From: Rhyacophila brunnea
Lineage: Eukaryota; Arthropoda; Insecta; Trichoptera; Rhyacophilidae
DNA length: 64,000 nucleotides
NCBI GenBank assembly: GCA_022495005.1
Contig: JAGYXB010000462.1
Span: 124,001-188,000 of the forward strand
Direction: 5' to 3'
A program made the translations under genes and the position numbers. How positions within the stretch are numbered: the stretch's first letter is position 1; each line of letters opens with the position of its first letter. Below, in pieces: positions 12,295 to 23,196 of the stretch. A model generated the notes under the pieces. That model did no database searches. It saw only the letters and a list, made by a program, of their open reading frames with translations, and was not told the origin of the DNA.

Positions 12295-12327
12295 GGTGGG
12301 GTTATGTCTGGTTTAGCCGGTACTGCG
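12295..12327 (+). CDS. Microexon 3 of the array (33 nt)
   Basis: Same splice sites and length. In phase 0 it encodes GGVMSGLAGTA. The L to M change preserves hydrophobicity, and the second change is A to T. Confidence 0.7.
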
Positions 12328-13475
12328 GTAAGTTATTAACTGTACAATTTTACATAATATCACTTATTGAATAAATAATCCTATTTCGTTTAACCAATCT
12401 AGTTTCAAATCAACTAGACTAGGGCATTGTCCACACGCAAAATTTATGTGCAGGAGAAAGTTTTGATTTGTTTTTATATACCTAAGAGAACATTATTTAT
12501 TTACAATATTTAAGTAAATAATGCTTTTTCGGTTAATCTGTAATATTCATGTCTAAATAAAACACCTAACAATACGTAATAAAACCATCGGAATATAAGG
12601 GAAAGAGAGAAGAAAATAGGTAGGTAAGTAAATTAGAATTACAATCATGTTATGGTATGTATTCATGTAGTTTCAACATAAAATTATTTAAAATCAATAA
12701 AGACATTTCATAAAATTCGTATTGAATCTAATGGGAACATTACTCTTTGCAAACTAGCACCGCATTTTGTAACATACGTACAAATATACTGCACGGTGAA
12801 ATATTCCACGAACAACTCGTCATCCGATTAAATGTTATACTAATACATGTTTCAAGTACAACGGTTCACGAAGAAGTGTCTTTCGATGAACTATTATATA
12901 CGTACAATTTTCAGACACGAAAATAAAAAGGCTTAAGTAGCAGCTATAAAATTAATATTGGTTAAATATAACAAACATCATTTTAATCAGCAAGAACAAT
13001 GATCGAACGCCACGAATATCAGTGAATGATTCTGGAACTGTTGAAAGATACAACTTTTTAGGATGCATATTTTATAATAATAATTAGCCAAGAAATAAAA
13101 TAACGGACCAAGCAACCTAAAATATGCTCATTAAAATTATGACAAAGTATGCAACAAAAACCTCATAAAAAATATAAAGAATGTTGACTGATTTTAGATT
13201 CAATTATTGGCAGGGATATTGAATTTCTTAATATTTTTACAATTTGACAAAAAAAAACAAATCTAAGCCAACCGTTACCGAAATATTTTGAATATGTATT
13301 TATTACCATGGACATACGATAGTAGGTATTTCATAATAATATGTATGTTCCATATTATCGTATTTTAATAATATATTTTTTTAAGAAAGCCGTTTTATAA
13401 AAACATCCAAGATGCGTCTTTATAGCGACTTCTAATTATTGTATTATTGATGATATTTTTTGTTTTGTTCAATAG

Positions 13476-13499
13476 GATAACATTATAAGCGGTGGTACG
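13476..13499 (+). CDS. Microexon 4 of the array (24 nt)
   Basis: It occupies the same place in its unit as the 33-nt exons, between TTCAATAG and GTAAGTTATTAACTGT. It is shorter and encodes DNIISGGT in phase 0. Its length is again a multiple of three. The intron parts of this unit are more diverged than those of the other units, so this is probably the ancestral or oldest copy. Confidence 0.65.
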
Positions 13500-13810
13500 G
13501 TAAGTTATTAACTGTAAAATTTTACATAATAGGTATTATCACTACTTATATAATATAAGTTAGAAAGCAGCGTGGTTTTGCTGAATGTCTTTTGAATTTT
13601 GATTGTAGTGCACACAATATCAATTCAATTATTATTACAATTTAATATTAATTAATTGATTAGGATACAAAATATTAAATAACGTACTAATAACATAAAT
13701 TACTATTTTCGCCAAGTAATTATCATGCTACTATAATAATTAATATTGTTTCTATCATATTATAATTTTGATGACCGAAATTCATGTGTTGATGGTTGTT
13801 AATATTTTAG

Positions 13811-14209
13811 AGAGCCCTTGCGGACTCTGGAAGAAAAAATGTGGCTCCTCCATACGATATCAGTAATTTGCAGATATTTATGAAGGAAGTATGTTCCAAC
13901 TGCCCATGTCCATGTTCTACAACGTGTGCTTCGAACAGAGCCCTGATTACGTCAATGAAATCGTGGTTGACTTTTAGAAATTACAAGAATAATCCTAATA
14001 CTAAATTATCAAAAAGTATTCAAGAAAATATGGATACCGCATCTAATACATTGATAGCATGCTTACCTACTGACACCACCTGTGGTGCGAACTGTGTGGC
14101 TGAAGCAGCAGTCCTAGATGATGCTGAATGTATGAATACTGCTGAGAGAGATCTAGTATACGATGTTCTTACTAGCCTACAGTCAAATCACGCGAATTTT
14201 TTTATTTAA
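13811..14209 (+). CDS. Terminal exon of a Cys-rich, microexon-built protein gene
   Basis: An acceptor (AATATTTTAG) at 13801-13810 opens a phase-0 frame that runs 132 codons to a TAA at 14207-14209. The exon begins RALADSGRKN. A Cys cluster follows (CSNCPCPCSTTC, near codons 28-39), then a helical-looking stretch, a second cluster (CLPTDTTCGANC) and one more Cys near the end, nine in all. The even spacing suggests disulfide pairing in a secreted protein. The signal peptide would be in exons left of the window. I do not recognise the family. Microexon-rich, tandemly amplified genes for secreted salivary proteins are known in aphids (for example bicycle genes), but the CYC motif of that family is absent and the exons here are in phase 0, so this is a resemblance in architecture only. 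Confidence 0.7.
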   Translation, partial: RALADSGRKNVAPPYDISNLQIFMKEVCSNCPCPCSTTCASNRALITSMKSWLTFRNYKNNPNTKLSKSIQENMDTASNTLIACLPTDTTCGANCVAEAAVLDDAECMNTAERDLVYDVLTSLQSNHANFFI

Positions 14210-14387
14210 CATATAATTTATTATATATATTAATTATAATAATTTTTTAATTACAACTAACGGTTCATTAAATTCTCCAAGAAACTCTAAAGCAAAAAGT
14301 GTAATGTACCTAACATTTTTATACATCTACATTTACCTCCCTCAATTCTCATATATTTTATTGTACAATATTTCATGAACATGCATG

Positions 14388-14393
14388 AATAAA
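14388..14393 (+). terminator. Polyadenylation signal AATAAA of the microexon gene
   Basis: A canonical AATAAA lies 179 bases after the stop codon of the terminal exon. The distance fits a short 3' UTR in AT-rich sequence. Confidence 0.55.
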
Positions 14394-17300
14394 TTATATA
14401 TATTTTCGCCAAAACTCCTGTTTAATGTACATATGTATTTAGATATAATTTTCACATAATGTGTTCAGATACTGTTGAAAATTTAGTAAACTACAAAATT
14501 ATAAATCATCCACTAAAACTATTTCTTATTATTGATTATACTTAAATGAATATCACAATTTACATTTAAGGAAGAAATCAGAAAAATTAAAGAAATTATA
14601 AAGAGTTAATGTAGTTTCACGTCCAATAAAGTATCATAATTCTTTTCATTAACGACAATTTTTGGCTATTTGCCAACTGAAAATTCTACGAACTACACAT
14701 ATTTTGTTTTGGTTATGCATGATATATATTTATACAGACTAGGACTAGGCTATAGGTACACACAAACAATTAACCAGTTGCCGTACAAATTATATGTCTT
14801 GAAAAGCATCTCAAAAGCATTTTATTATTATATCATTTGTCAGTGAAAACCATTTTGACACTCCAATTATTAGAATTGTTGTTCCATAAATTACATCAAT
14901 TTATATCTGCAGCTGAGTTTATAATAGTATAATAAAAAAAATATTTACCCAAAATATCAACATTTATCTTTACGTCATTAATTTGTATTCTACAGTTTTG
15001 TAAACATTCAATGTCATCAATAAATAAATCTCGGTATAAAAATATTCTCTTTTTTTTTATTACTGTATCAACAAGAAGCATTTTTAGGTAGGGTCCTCGT
15101 GACTGCGAATGTTACGTTTTCGGCAACGGAAATCTTTACCAACGGGTCTCGATCCTTCACGCGGTCCAGTGAAAGGTGTGACTAAGACTCAGTGGATGTT
15201 GTTCTTCAGTGATATTTCGTCATTGTCTTAAATTACAGTTACATGGTGTAAATAAAAGGGAAAACCCAGAAGAGTTCGATCCGCAGTGAAACAACTTGGA
15301 GAGTAGAGCTGAGTTAAGTTTGAACAAGTTGAAAGTTGGATATTGTGAATATTGGAATCATTTACAGTATTATAAATTTGAAATAGGAAGTAAGTAATAT
15401 TGATGACGCTTAGTTTATGTCCATGGGTTTATATATGTGTAGTAACACAGCAAGATAGGGTCAATAAATTGGGGTTGATCAATAATATAATATTGAGTAG
15501 GTACATTGCAATAGTCGAAATCACACCGATTGAATATTCTTAACAGTATATACATAATTACTAGCTTTAGATGTAGATGAATTAACAAAAGACAATTTAT
15601 TGTCGTAGGGAAGATATCATAAAGAGGGGAGTTATGGATACATTTGCAACACTTAAAATTGAAATAGCGTTCAAATATATTATTTAAAAGTAAAACGTCT
15701 TCAATCGGATCGAATATATACCAAAATTAAAAACTCAACAAAAAAAATAAGTATTGCTATTTTGACTATTGACCAAATCTCTGTAGATCAAAACCATGTC
15801 AAAACAGTATTTCTTCTAGAAAAGGAATTTCAGGGTTGTAGTTTTTGAACCTTGAATGAGATAAAACAAATATTTAGATTAAAATTACCGCAATATGTTT
15901 AAATACTTGAAAAAACAAGTAATTTAATTGGATTATGGGTTTTCACTTTAGTTTGAGAGAAATTTTGGTATCAGATGTAAAGAATCATGCTAGAAGGAAA
16001 GATTTATTAATTAAATATTTAGTGCACATACCTACTATATATTTTTTTATTTGAAATATCTACAATATAATAAGATACCTAATCATAACCTAATTTCAAC
16101 ACCAGTGCATGGCTTAATAATTAATAAAAAAGTTTTCATATTTAATAAGTGCATAGTTCTGATTTGATTTATGAAAATTTGAAAAAAAAATATACCTTAT
16201 GAAAATATATCTTAAATACGGGTATAGATAGATAAAAAGACAAAATATTTAATTTCTCCGATTTGTAATCCATCATTATGAAAATACAAAGCTTATAAAA
16301 AGAGTGAATGTAAGTTTCTTCTAGCTTTAAAATTTAGATAAAACTAAAATTAAAAAATAATGGTCAGACATAAACATGAAAACGAGTTGATACTAAGATT
16401 GAAAATTTTCTTTAATGAATTTTTTTCACGAATCTTGGCACCAATTAACTAGAAAAGTGATTCGCTGCCGAATACTGTAGGAAGTCCCTTTTGTAAACAG
16501 CATCTCCTTCATTCTTTTTATTTGACTCCCTCCAGAAATTGTAGAATTTTGACTTTCTATAAAGATACATTAAAAAGTAAGCAAAAGTTGCAAGAAATTG
16601 AGCTATTAGATTTTCCATATTTAAAATGAAAAAGATCAAATTAAACAATATATTGTGTGCTAACAAAGAAAAAAAATAATACAAGACAAGTTTCTCGCTT
16701 CTCGAGACATGAAAAAACAATCAAAGATGCGAATTAAAGAAATCACAATCATCCAGAGTCTAAACCAATAATCGCTGTCAAGTAATAAAAATCGAGATAA
16801 TAACTGAAAACTAAAACATAATTATCAAAAATACCTATACGTAATACTGTCACAAATAAACCTGAAAGTTGGGAAATGTGTAAAATAAAAGTTTTAGATT
16901 CCAAAGAATGTTACATTATCAAATTAAAATTATGAATTATTCAAATTCAAAGAATGGAAATCCATTTCAATTTAAATTCAAATTCTTTCAAGTACCTTCG
17001 GTCGATAGTACCTATTAATATTATGAATTATTCGTTGAATAAAAAAAATAGTTTGTTAAAGTCATAAATGCTTAACATAAATAAAATGGTAGTGAAATTA
17101 GAAAGTCAGTTCAAATTAAAATGATAAATAATTGTAAGCAAATTAAAATATTTATATAGTGGTTGAAGAAATCTTGAATCACAGGAAAATTAAAGATCTT
17201 TAGAAACCGTGAGAGATAATCATTGACAAACAATAAATAATATCCGCATATTATAGTCTATACGTCCATGCTTGGGATAAAACGTGTCCGGAAACTTGAA

Positions 17301-17510
17301 CATAGGTATGCAGTTCACACATATCACACATCACCGTGAAATGTTGTATCGGAAATATATGGCCGTATATTAAAGAACGTCCAACCTCTTTGGGTCGTAT
17401 GGTACTGAAATAAAATTTATGTCTAAATAAAACATGGTTCTTGTCGGTTTACACTTTAGAGGAAGCCAATAACAAACACATTTTGAAAATAGCCGATATA
17501 CTGCATTTTT
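14394..17510. other. AT-rich intergenic sequence
   Basis: No gene is supported. About 15090-15330 is richer in GC than its surroundings and has initiator-like TCAGT motifs (near 15190 and 15210). It could be a 5' UTR or promoter, but no downstream reading frame was found. The frames at 14896-15081 and 16445-16720 on the minus strand are low-complexity and hydrophobic and look like chance. Confidence 0.45.
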
Positions 17511-17550
17511 GTTAGGTTAGGTTAAGTTAAGTTAGGTTAGGTTAGGTTAT
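17511..17550 (+). repeat. Interstitial telomere-like (GGTTA) tract
   Basis: About seven units of GGTTA or AGTTA occur in a row. TTAGG is the ancestral insect telomere repeat, so this is an interstitial, slightly degenerate copy. Confidence 0.75.
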
Positions 17551-17939
17551 GTTTTCATTTTTGAATTCATGAATTTCGCCAAAATCAGCTACCTATGAAA
17601 ATTGAATTATTGTTCATATTGAATCTAATAAAATTTGAAACCGTGTAGTATACGGTCATATCTTTCCGATAGAAAGCCAGTTCAATTCAGTTGCAATTTG
17701 GGCCTAGAACTGTACAGTCAGATATTCACGCGCAACTCAGTGAATATCCAATACAATCAAAGTCATAATGTAAATCTTACGTAACATAACATCAATACCA
17801 ATGTGTCACTATTTGTTAATGCCGTGCATCAAACATCTATAATCTAAAATGTAGTGCTACAATATACACGCAAGAAAATACATCACTGTGTCTCATTTAT
17901 ATTGTGCCCCGAACATATAACATCACACACACGACGCAA
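17551..17939. other. No gene seen
   Basis: AT-rich sequence without a recognisable repeat or reading frame. The plus-strand frame starting at 17854 overlaps the LINE remnant on the other strand and is its shadow. Confidence 0.4.
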
Positions 17940-18289
17940 CCTTTTGCATACAATTAATAGATGTTATATCTCACAACCAAGAATAAATAATGATCTCACG
18001 TCTATAAACCGGATAAAAAATGGTAGGCTCTGTAGGGTGGATATGACCGCGTCGACATCATCGTTAAACTTATGGATGAGCTTACCTCGGACTTTAGTTA
18101 ACCCACTGTTCCAGTCTTTATGTTTTGCATTGAAATTTTCAGCAATGGTAATTGGGGTAATGGTATTATCTAGGAGGGCTTCAAAATCTTCCCGTTTTAA
18201 GACAGAAAGAGTTGGAAAATAAATTAAAAAATTGAATCTAACAAGGCCAAAGTTTTTTTTGCATTAACTATAATAGGAGTAGATTCTAC
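17940..18289 (-). pseudogene. LINE endonuclease domain, C-terminal half (remnant)
   Basis: The minus strand reads a run that includes ENFNAKHKDWNSGLTKVRGK, the N-A-K-H-x-x-W core of the apurinic-type endonuclease of jockey-like non-LTR retrotransposons, where GDFNAKH is usual. It is preceded by AVESTPIIVNAKK, which also fits this domain. Stops follow, and no RT domain continues downstream. The other half of the domain is at 18601-18900, separated by the MITE at 18295-18593. Confidence 0.75.
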
Positions 18290-18294
18290 TGCAG

Positions 18295-18593
18295 CGCATC
18301 TATCCTATATACAAGACTGCTATCGACCGATATCGGCGGTTATCGAGGGTAGTTTATATATTATTTTGTATTGATGTATTATAATTGTTTCAATAAGTTA
18401 GCCGTCTAAACAGTCAACACCTTCTATCTCGCTCTAAAATTCACGCACAGTCAAGAGTGTTGGTAAGTGCTATGTTTTAAGAGTGCTGTTAAAACATAGC
18501 ACTTATTTTAACAATTATAATACTTCAATACAAAAATATGAAAAACTACCTCCGATAGCTACCGATATCAGTCTTGTGTATAGAATAGATGCG
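18295..18593. mobile_element. Foldback MITE inserted in a LINE endonuclease gene
   Basis: The ends CGCATCTATCC and its near-complement face each other, and the arms continue inward ('caagactg..atcg', 'cgatatcagtcttg') to a central hairpin around 'gctatgtttt'. The flanks CTGCAG (18289-18294) and CTGGAG (18594-18599) could be a 6-bp duplication with one mismatch. The endonuclease frame resumes on either side. A half copy is at about 26620-26770. Confidence 0.75.
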
Positions 18594-18600
18594 CTGGAGC

Positions 18601-18900
18601 GATTGTGGGGTTAGCGTGGTTGGGTACTTACAGACGATGCCGTATGATTTTATATAGATAGCAGTTGCTCCGCCTTTCGCGTACTGTCTATCAGATTGGC
18701 AGAGTTTGTAATTGGATTTATTTGGGTTACGCAAGGGTTTGAGTTAAGTCTCATTGATACGTCAATGTCATGAGTCTGAATAAATAAGTTGATTTCATTT
18801 ATGTCGTTTATTAGTTTGCCATTGACGTTCCAGTAAGCAATCTGTTGAGATGTTAGAGTAAGATTAATATTATTTACTTGTGAACATATTATTTAGAAGA
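18601..18900 (-). pseudogene. LINE endonuclease domain, N-terminal half (remnant)
   Basis: On the minus strand, after the phrase QIAYWNVNGK (W-N-v/i-N-G, the usual start of the endonuclease domain), frames lead to KGGATAIYIKS, matching the G-G-x-A-I-Y-I motif. A frameshift separates the two. The reading reaches YPTTLTPQS and is then broken by the MITE. Confidence 0.7.
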
Positions 18901-18964
18901 GGCATGGCAGCAGCTACCAGAATGGCCATACCCCCCTCTCCAACAGCGATGACATTGCCTTTCA

Positions 18965-20071
18965 GTTGTTTTTATCAAATAAAATCAAATACAATTTATT
19001 TATTTTACATATAATGAACATTGAACATAACAAATTATAAATTCAAAGCGTTCACGACATGACATAAAATAAGTATATAATAAATAATAAGTATAGTATA
19101 AAGTAAATAATACAGAGAAGTGTGAGTTAATAATACAAAAAGTAATAAAATAAGAAAATAAATAAAATAAAATAACAAAATTAACAAAATAATAAAATAA
19201 AAGTAGATGGAAGCACACAGAGTGAACTTTGATAGACCGTACCTTAAAAACTTATAAAACAACGTCCACCTAAATTCACCCTCACGTAAGTGGAATATAT
19301 CAATATCTGAAGCGATTTCATTAAACATGGTTATTGCCCTCCTAATTGGCATTACTAATGGCATGTTAGTTCTGCACCGTGGGAGAACAAACAACGGATG
19401 CCCTCGATTCCATGGTAATTATCAGAGACAACCAAGCCAACATCACCAAGAATGGCAGAGTTCAAATTTACGTCGCGTATAAGTCTGAAAAAATATGTAG
19501 CTAAATAAAGATCCATTCTAAATTTTAAGCTACAGTATGTAAGCATCCCTAAGAGAAAATCATTCGGATAGAGCCACGGATAATATCCATACAGCCGAAA
19601 GTAAAGGAGTCTCAAAAATTTCTTTTGGACTCTCTCCACCATAAGGCCGTACTTCAACTGATGCGGGGCCCAAACGATAGACCCACTCTCAAGTCTGCTT
19701 CTAACTAAGGAGTTATAGAGAATTTTTAGTACCGTAACATCCGAAAAGACCTGGGAAGTACGCAAGACAAAGCCCAACATCTTTAGCGCCTTTTTACAAA
19801 TGGTATCTATATGACCACTTAATGTCAGTTTACTGTCAAACGTAATTCCAAGATCTCTTACAGATGATTTTCGCGAGAGAACTCTGCCATGCATCGAATA
19901 CTGGAAAAACAATACTCGTGAGGCTTTATGGCGAAGACTCTCTAGCTGAAGTGAATAAACTTCTCCAATTTGAAAATCTTCTTCACTTTTTTCGATCTCT
20001 CTAAATCCAAAAAACAGTGGAAGGGGAACAAGGAGAATATTTCTCCGTATCGTTTGAAGTTGGCATTTCAC
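18965..20071 (-). pseudogene. 3' part of a jockey-like LINE (RT thumb and C-terminus)
   Basis: The minus-strand frame from 20071 to 19355 contains VRDLGITFDSKLTLSGHID, then KALKMLGFVLR, LYNSLVRSRLE and VERVQKKFLRLL, in the order seen after the catalytic motifs of jockey-clade reverse transcriptases. A frameshift near 19390 moves the end into the next frame (RRAITMFNEIASDIDIFHL), which is the usual C-terminus. The tail near 18980-19010 ends in TAAATAAA-like repeats. The catalytic YADD region lies outside the surviving copy, so it is 5' truncated and inactive. It lies upstream of the separate endonuclease remnant on the same strand. Confidence 0.85.
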
Positions 20072-20487
20072 CTCAGCCGCGTAACTTTTTTATGGTTTTA
20101 CCCTCAGATTTTACCGCTATCCGGAAGCAGTGTTTGTGCCAACAGTCTTTGTATGGACCATTTTGAGATAGAAATGTAAATAAAAGTGATATCAAGGTTA
20201 TAAGCGTTGTGGAATGATTCTAATGATTTGAATTCAGATAAAAAGTTAGTTAAAAGAAAAAATGATTGGTATGATCTACAATAATTAATATTAATCTAAG
20301 TAAAATTGAGTCAAAATAATTGGTGGATAAGTAAAATTTAGAGAAATGTAGGTTTAAAAAAATGACAAAAGCTATAGACATAAGAATGAGTAAAATAAAA
20401 TATTAATAAAATAATTTTAATAATATAAAAGAAAGAGTATGTGTATATCTGTAGGTTTAGCTACTCGGTCGCTCGATTCATGAAGAT
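20072..20487. other. No gene seen
   Basis: AT-rich sequence between the LINE and the foldback element. No repeat or frame is supported. Confidence 0.4.
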
Positions 20488-20509
20488 CTCTGAAGAGGGT
20501 CTAGGACGA

Positions 20510-20690
20510 TTTGGCACCGCGAACTGGCCTCCTCCGATTGGCCTCCGGTAATTGGCCGCCGGTACAATCGGACGCCGACCCAATTGGCCTCCGGGACGAT
20601 CGGACGCCGGTACAATCGGGTGCCGGCCCAATTTGACAGCGGCCCAACTGGCCGCCGGGAGATTGGACGCCGCACGGCTGAATAAAATGC
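20510..20690 (+). repeat. GC-rich 16-bp tandem repeats in the foldback terminus
   Basis: About nine degenerate copies of a unit close to ATTGGCCGCCGGTACA follow each other. The many short frames here, rich in RRPIVPA and GRRPNWP, are translations of the repeat and not genes. The inverse copy is at 25965-26140; further copies start at 50944, 55362, 57056 and 63036, and one ends at 62545. Confidence 0.85.
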
Positions 20691-21239
20691 GCAAAGGAAA
20701 AGACCTACGTAACGACTTGGTAGAGAAAGTAGACGCGACACTTTAATATGCTTCTATCTACTTAGTGGTTGTACCTAATATATTTTGCGCCTAACGTATT
20801 TTTATTATGATTAATAATAATTATTACTTATGCTTTATGCTGTTTATAAAAAGAAAAGAATTCTTTCCTCGTCAGAACTTGAAGATGTGCATAATTAAGT
20901 GGTTTATTGTGTTTACCTACCTATTCATATTAAAAAAAAAAACAAATATTAATAATGAATTGGTTGGTTAAATAATATCTTTCGGCGTTTTTTCGATTTC
21001 ATGTTATTATAATTGAACTTTATATGTGTATATAATCCGTAAATAAGTATTTTGAACATTATGAAATTACAAACAATATAAGTAGGTAAACTACTTGAAA
21101 GGTACCTACATATTACATTATATATTATGTTGACAAAGCGAATTTGTAACTTTATTGGAAGTTTTAGTCATTTAAACACGATTTTGAATACTGGATTAGT
21201 CAATCCTCCCAAGTAATCATTTTATACCTTATCATATTT

Positions 21240-22532
21240 ATTATAGGTTACCCAGTTTGGGGGTATCCATAATTTTACAAATAACATGTTTTTATTTGAT
21301 GTAAAGTTAAAAATCCATACCTACCCAATAATTAGTTAATGGATATCTACAGTTTTTTAAATTGTTTTATTTATAAAAAAATTGACAATTAGGTACCTTT
21401 TTATTGTTAAAGGTTTTCAAATTAACTCTCGCATACAATTCTTAAATCATTAGTTTTGTATGGCAATTAATTATATAATATAATTCATATTATTTATTGT
21501 ATCTAATACCTCATAAGTAATGTATTTATATTCTTATAAATATATAGGTTATTAAGTAATAGGCCTACTTGGAGTTATACAAAAACTATCGGACGTATTG
21601 AGACATTTTGTAGTTGTGAAAGAGTCCATTATAATATGCAATTGGATTTCTACAACCATAATCCTGTATATTTTTTAAATACGGTTATCAGCACCTTTAA
21701 ATGATTGTATTTCTGAGGTCTTTCCTTGTTCATTACATTAGAATCTACTAAATAAATAATATATATACCTCAGAGGCAGACGGCGGCAACTGCCATATTC
21801 TCAATTTCTTTCAAAGAGCAAAAAAACAATTTATATTTTTGATGAATGCCTATAACTAATAAGAACTAAAAACATAAACAAAAGGCGGTCATCTTTTTGG
21901 TAAATTTAATTGATTAAAGCACTGTTAGAATATTTTAAAAAAATAAACGTTTAATTAAATTTAGAATATAAACTAAATTATTATTAAAATAAGCAGTAAT
22001 GATTAGCATCATATTGCCTCTTACGCAAAAATAGCCCATCATTCCGACACATTGTCTTGATCCCAAAGTCAACCGACAAGAACTTGGCAATCATTTAGTT
22101 AGATAGTCACGAAGATTGACTGTAGGACATTTTTATCAATTATTAAAAATGGTTTCATCTTAATTATTCTGTCAAAAACTCATTTCTGAAAAAAAATGGA
22201 GTTGCATTAATCTGCTTCCGAAGAACAGGAATAACGTTGTGGAATTTATATTCAATCGTGAATTTATCATAAATGTCACAAATTTATATAAGTAATATTA
22301 CACTGACACTGCCACAATGATCAAAGAAAATGTCTATGACGAGGATTATACATTTTTTTATTTTACCATTTTTAGTTGTTATGAAAATCTGCCCCGAAAA
22401 TATACTCCGAAATTATGGTCTATGTATACAAAGGTAAATAATCATTAGGTATTTTTTAAACATCTCAAAATACTATTACTAAGTAGATAATGCAAAAGTT
22501 AAAAGCATTAACCCTACAGAATGCACCTAGAT
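21240..22532. other. Interior of the foldback element, no gene
   Basis: AT-rich. From about 21890 it matches the minus strand of 60640-60870 in the second full-length copy. The segment 21180-21890 differs from that copy, which has about 1 kb of other sequence there. Confidence 0.5.
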
Positions 22533-23196
22533 CAGTGATGGCGAGCATGTGACACTAGTGTCACGCGAGATAATTTTTCATGGCACGCGAATGTTTTATT
22601 TTAAAAAGAGAAAAAAACCTACAATAATTTAATAATATACAAGAAAGTCTTGCAAATAAATTAATGTTCCTATAAGTAAGTATATAATATTAAAAAATGA
22701 TGACGACAGAGCAATGCGTGTTTTCTTCGGTGTTTAATATTATTTTTACCAATCGACGAAAGTCAGGCAAAAATGACAGATAAAAATATTCAACCAACAA
22801 TGATGACAACTTGATGAAATTTATCGGCAGTCATTCAAATATAAACAGCTGCTTATTATTTTACCTCAAACATAATCGCTAAAAACGGAAAACCGCTTAG
22901 TGATAGAGAATATTATAATAATATGAAAGAAGCGTTGCTAAAATGCTTCCACGATCTCCTTGAAATTTTGAAAACAAGGAAAAAATTATTCAACGAATAA
23001 AAGATTAGCTTTCGGCTAGAAACACGGTGAAAATATAATTCGAGAACTTAATTATAATCTATAAACTTTTTTAATAGCATTCTTAAAAACTGGTTTTCAT
23101 TTTTTTCTCATGAAAACCTGCTCGGTGTGTCAGACAGTCGAAAAATTATAATAGGGAAATTTTGGCCGGCGTACGTAAAAAGGTTCGCCAACCCTG
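22533..23196 (-). mobile_element. hAT-type element nested in the foldback element
   Basis: The ends are CAGTGATGGCGAGCATG and, on the other strand, CAGGGTTGGCGAACC, both of hAT terminal form. The homologous insert in the 57056 copy is flanked by ATCTCGAT and ATCTAGAT, an 8-bp duplication with one mismatch. There is no intact transposase. Because both foldback copies carry it at the same place, it was inserted before they multiplied. Confidence 0.7.

Larger units (their letters stand above)
9252..13510 (+). repeat. Tandem array of intron-microexon-intron units
   Basis: Four head-to-tail units are present. The landmark 'gggcat.gtccacacgc' begins units at about 10278, 11481 and 12422, and a diverged version occurs near 9260. 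Each unit contains the same ordered phrases and ends with a microexon followed by GTAAGTTATTAACTGT. Exon-to-exon spacing is 1206, 941 and 1181 bases. The 941-base unit lacks about 265 bases between 'cattttgtaac' (about 11830) and 'ttgtggaactg'. The third and fourth repeats are less degraded than the first, consistent with recent unequal exchange. Confidence 0.85.

Noticed and set aside
13811..14209. Assignment of the terminal exon to the aphid bicycle family
   Set aside because: The microexon architecture is similar, but no Cys-Tyr-Cys motif is present and the exons are in phase 0. The resemblance is not enough to name it.
17854..18222. 122-codon plus-strand frame as a gene
   Set aside because: The opposite strand carries the LINE endonuclease motif NAKHKDW in the same interval, so the plus-strand frame is a shadow.
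20461..20746. Overlapping frames rich in RRPIVPA / GRRPNWP in all phases, also at 25901-26203, 50844-51188, 55280-55611, 57054-57245, 62296-62575 and 63051-63314
   Set aside because: They are translations of the 16-bp GC-rich tandem repeat in foldback termini. Similar length frames occur in several phases and on both strands, which is expected of a stop-poor repeat and not of genes.
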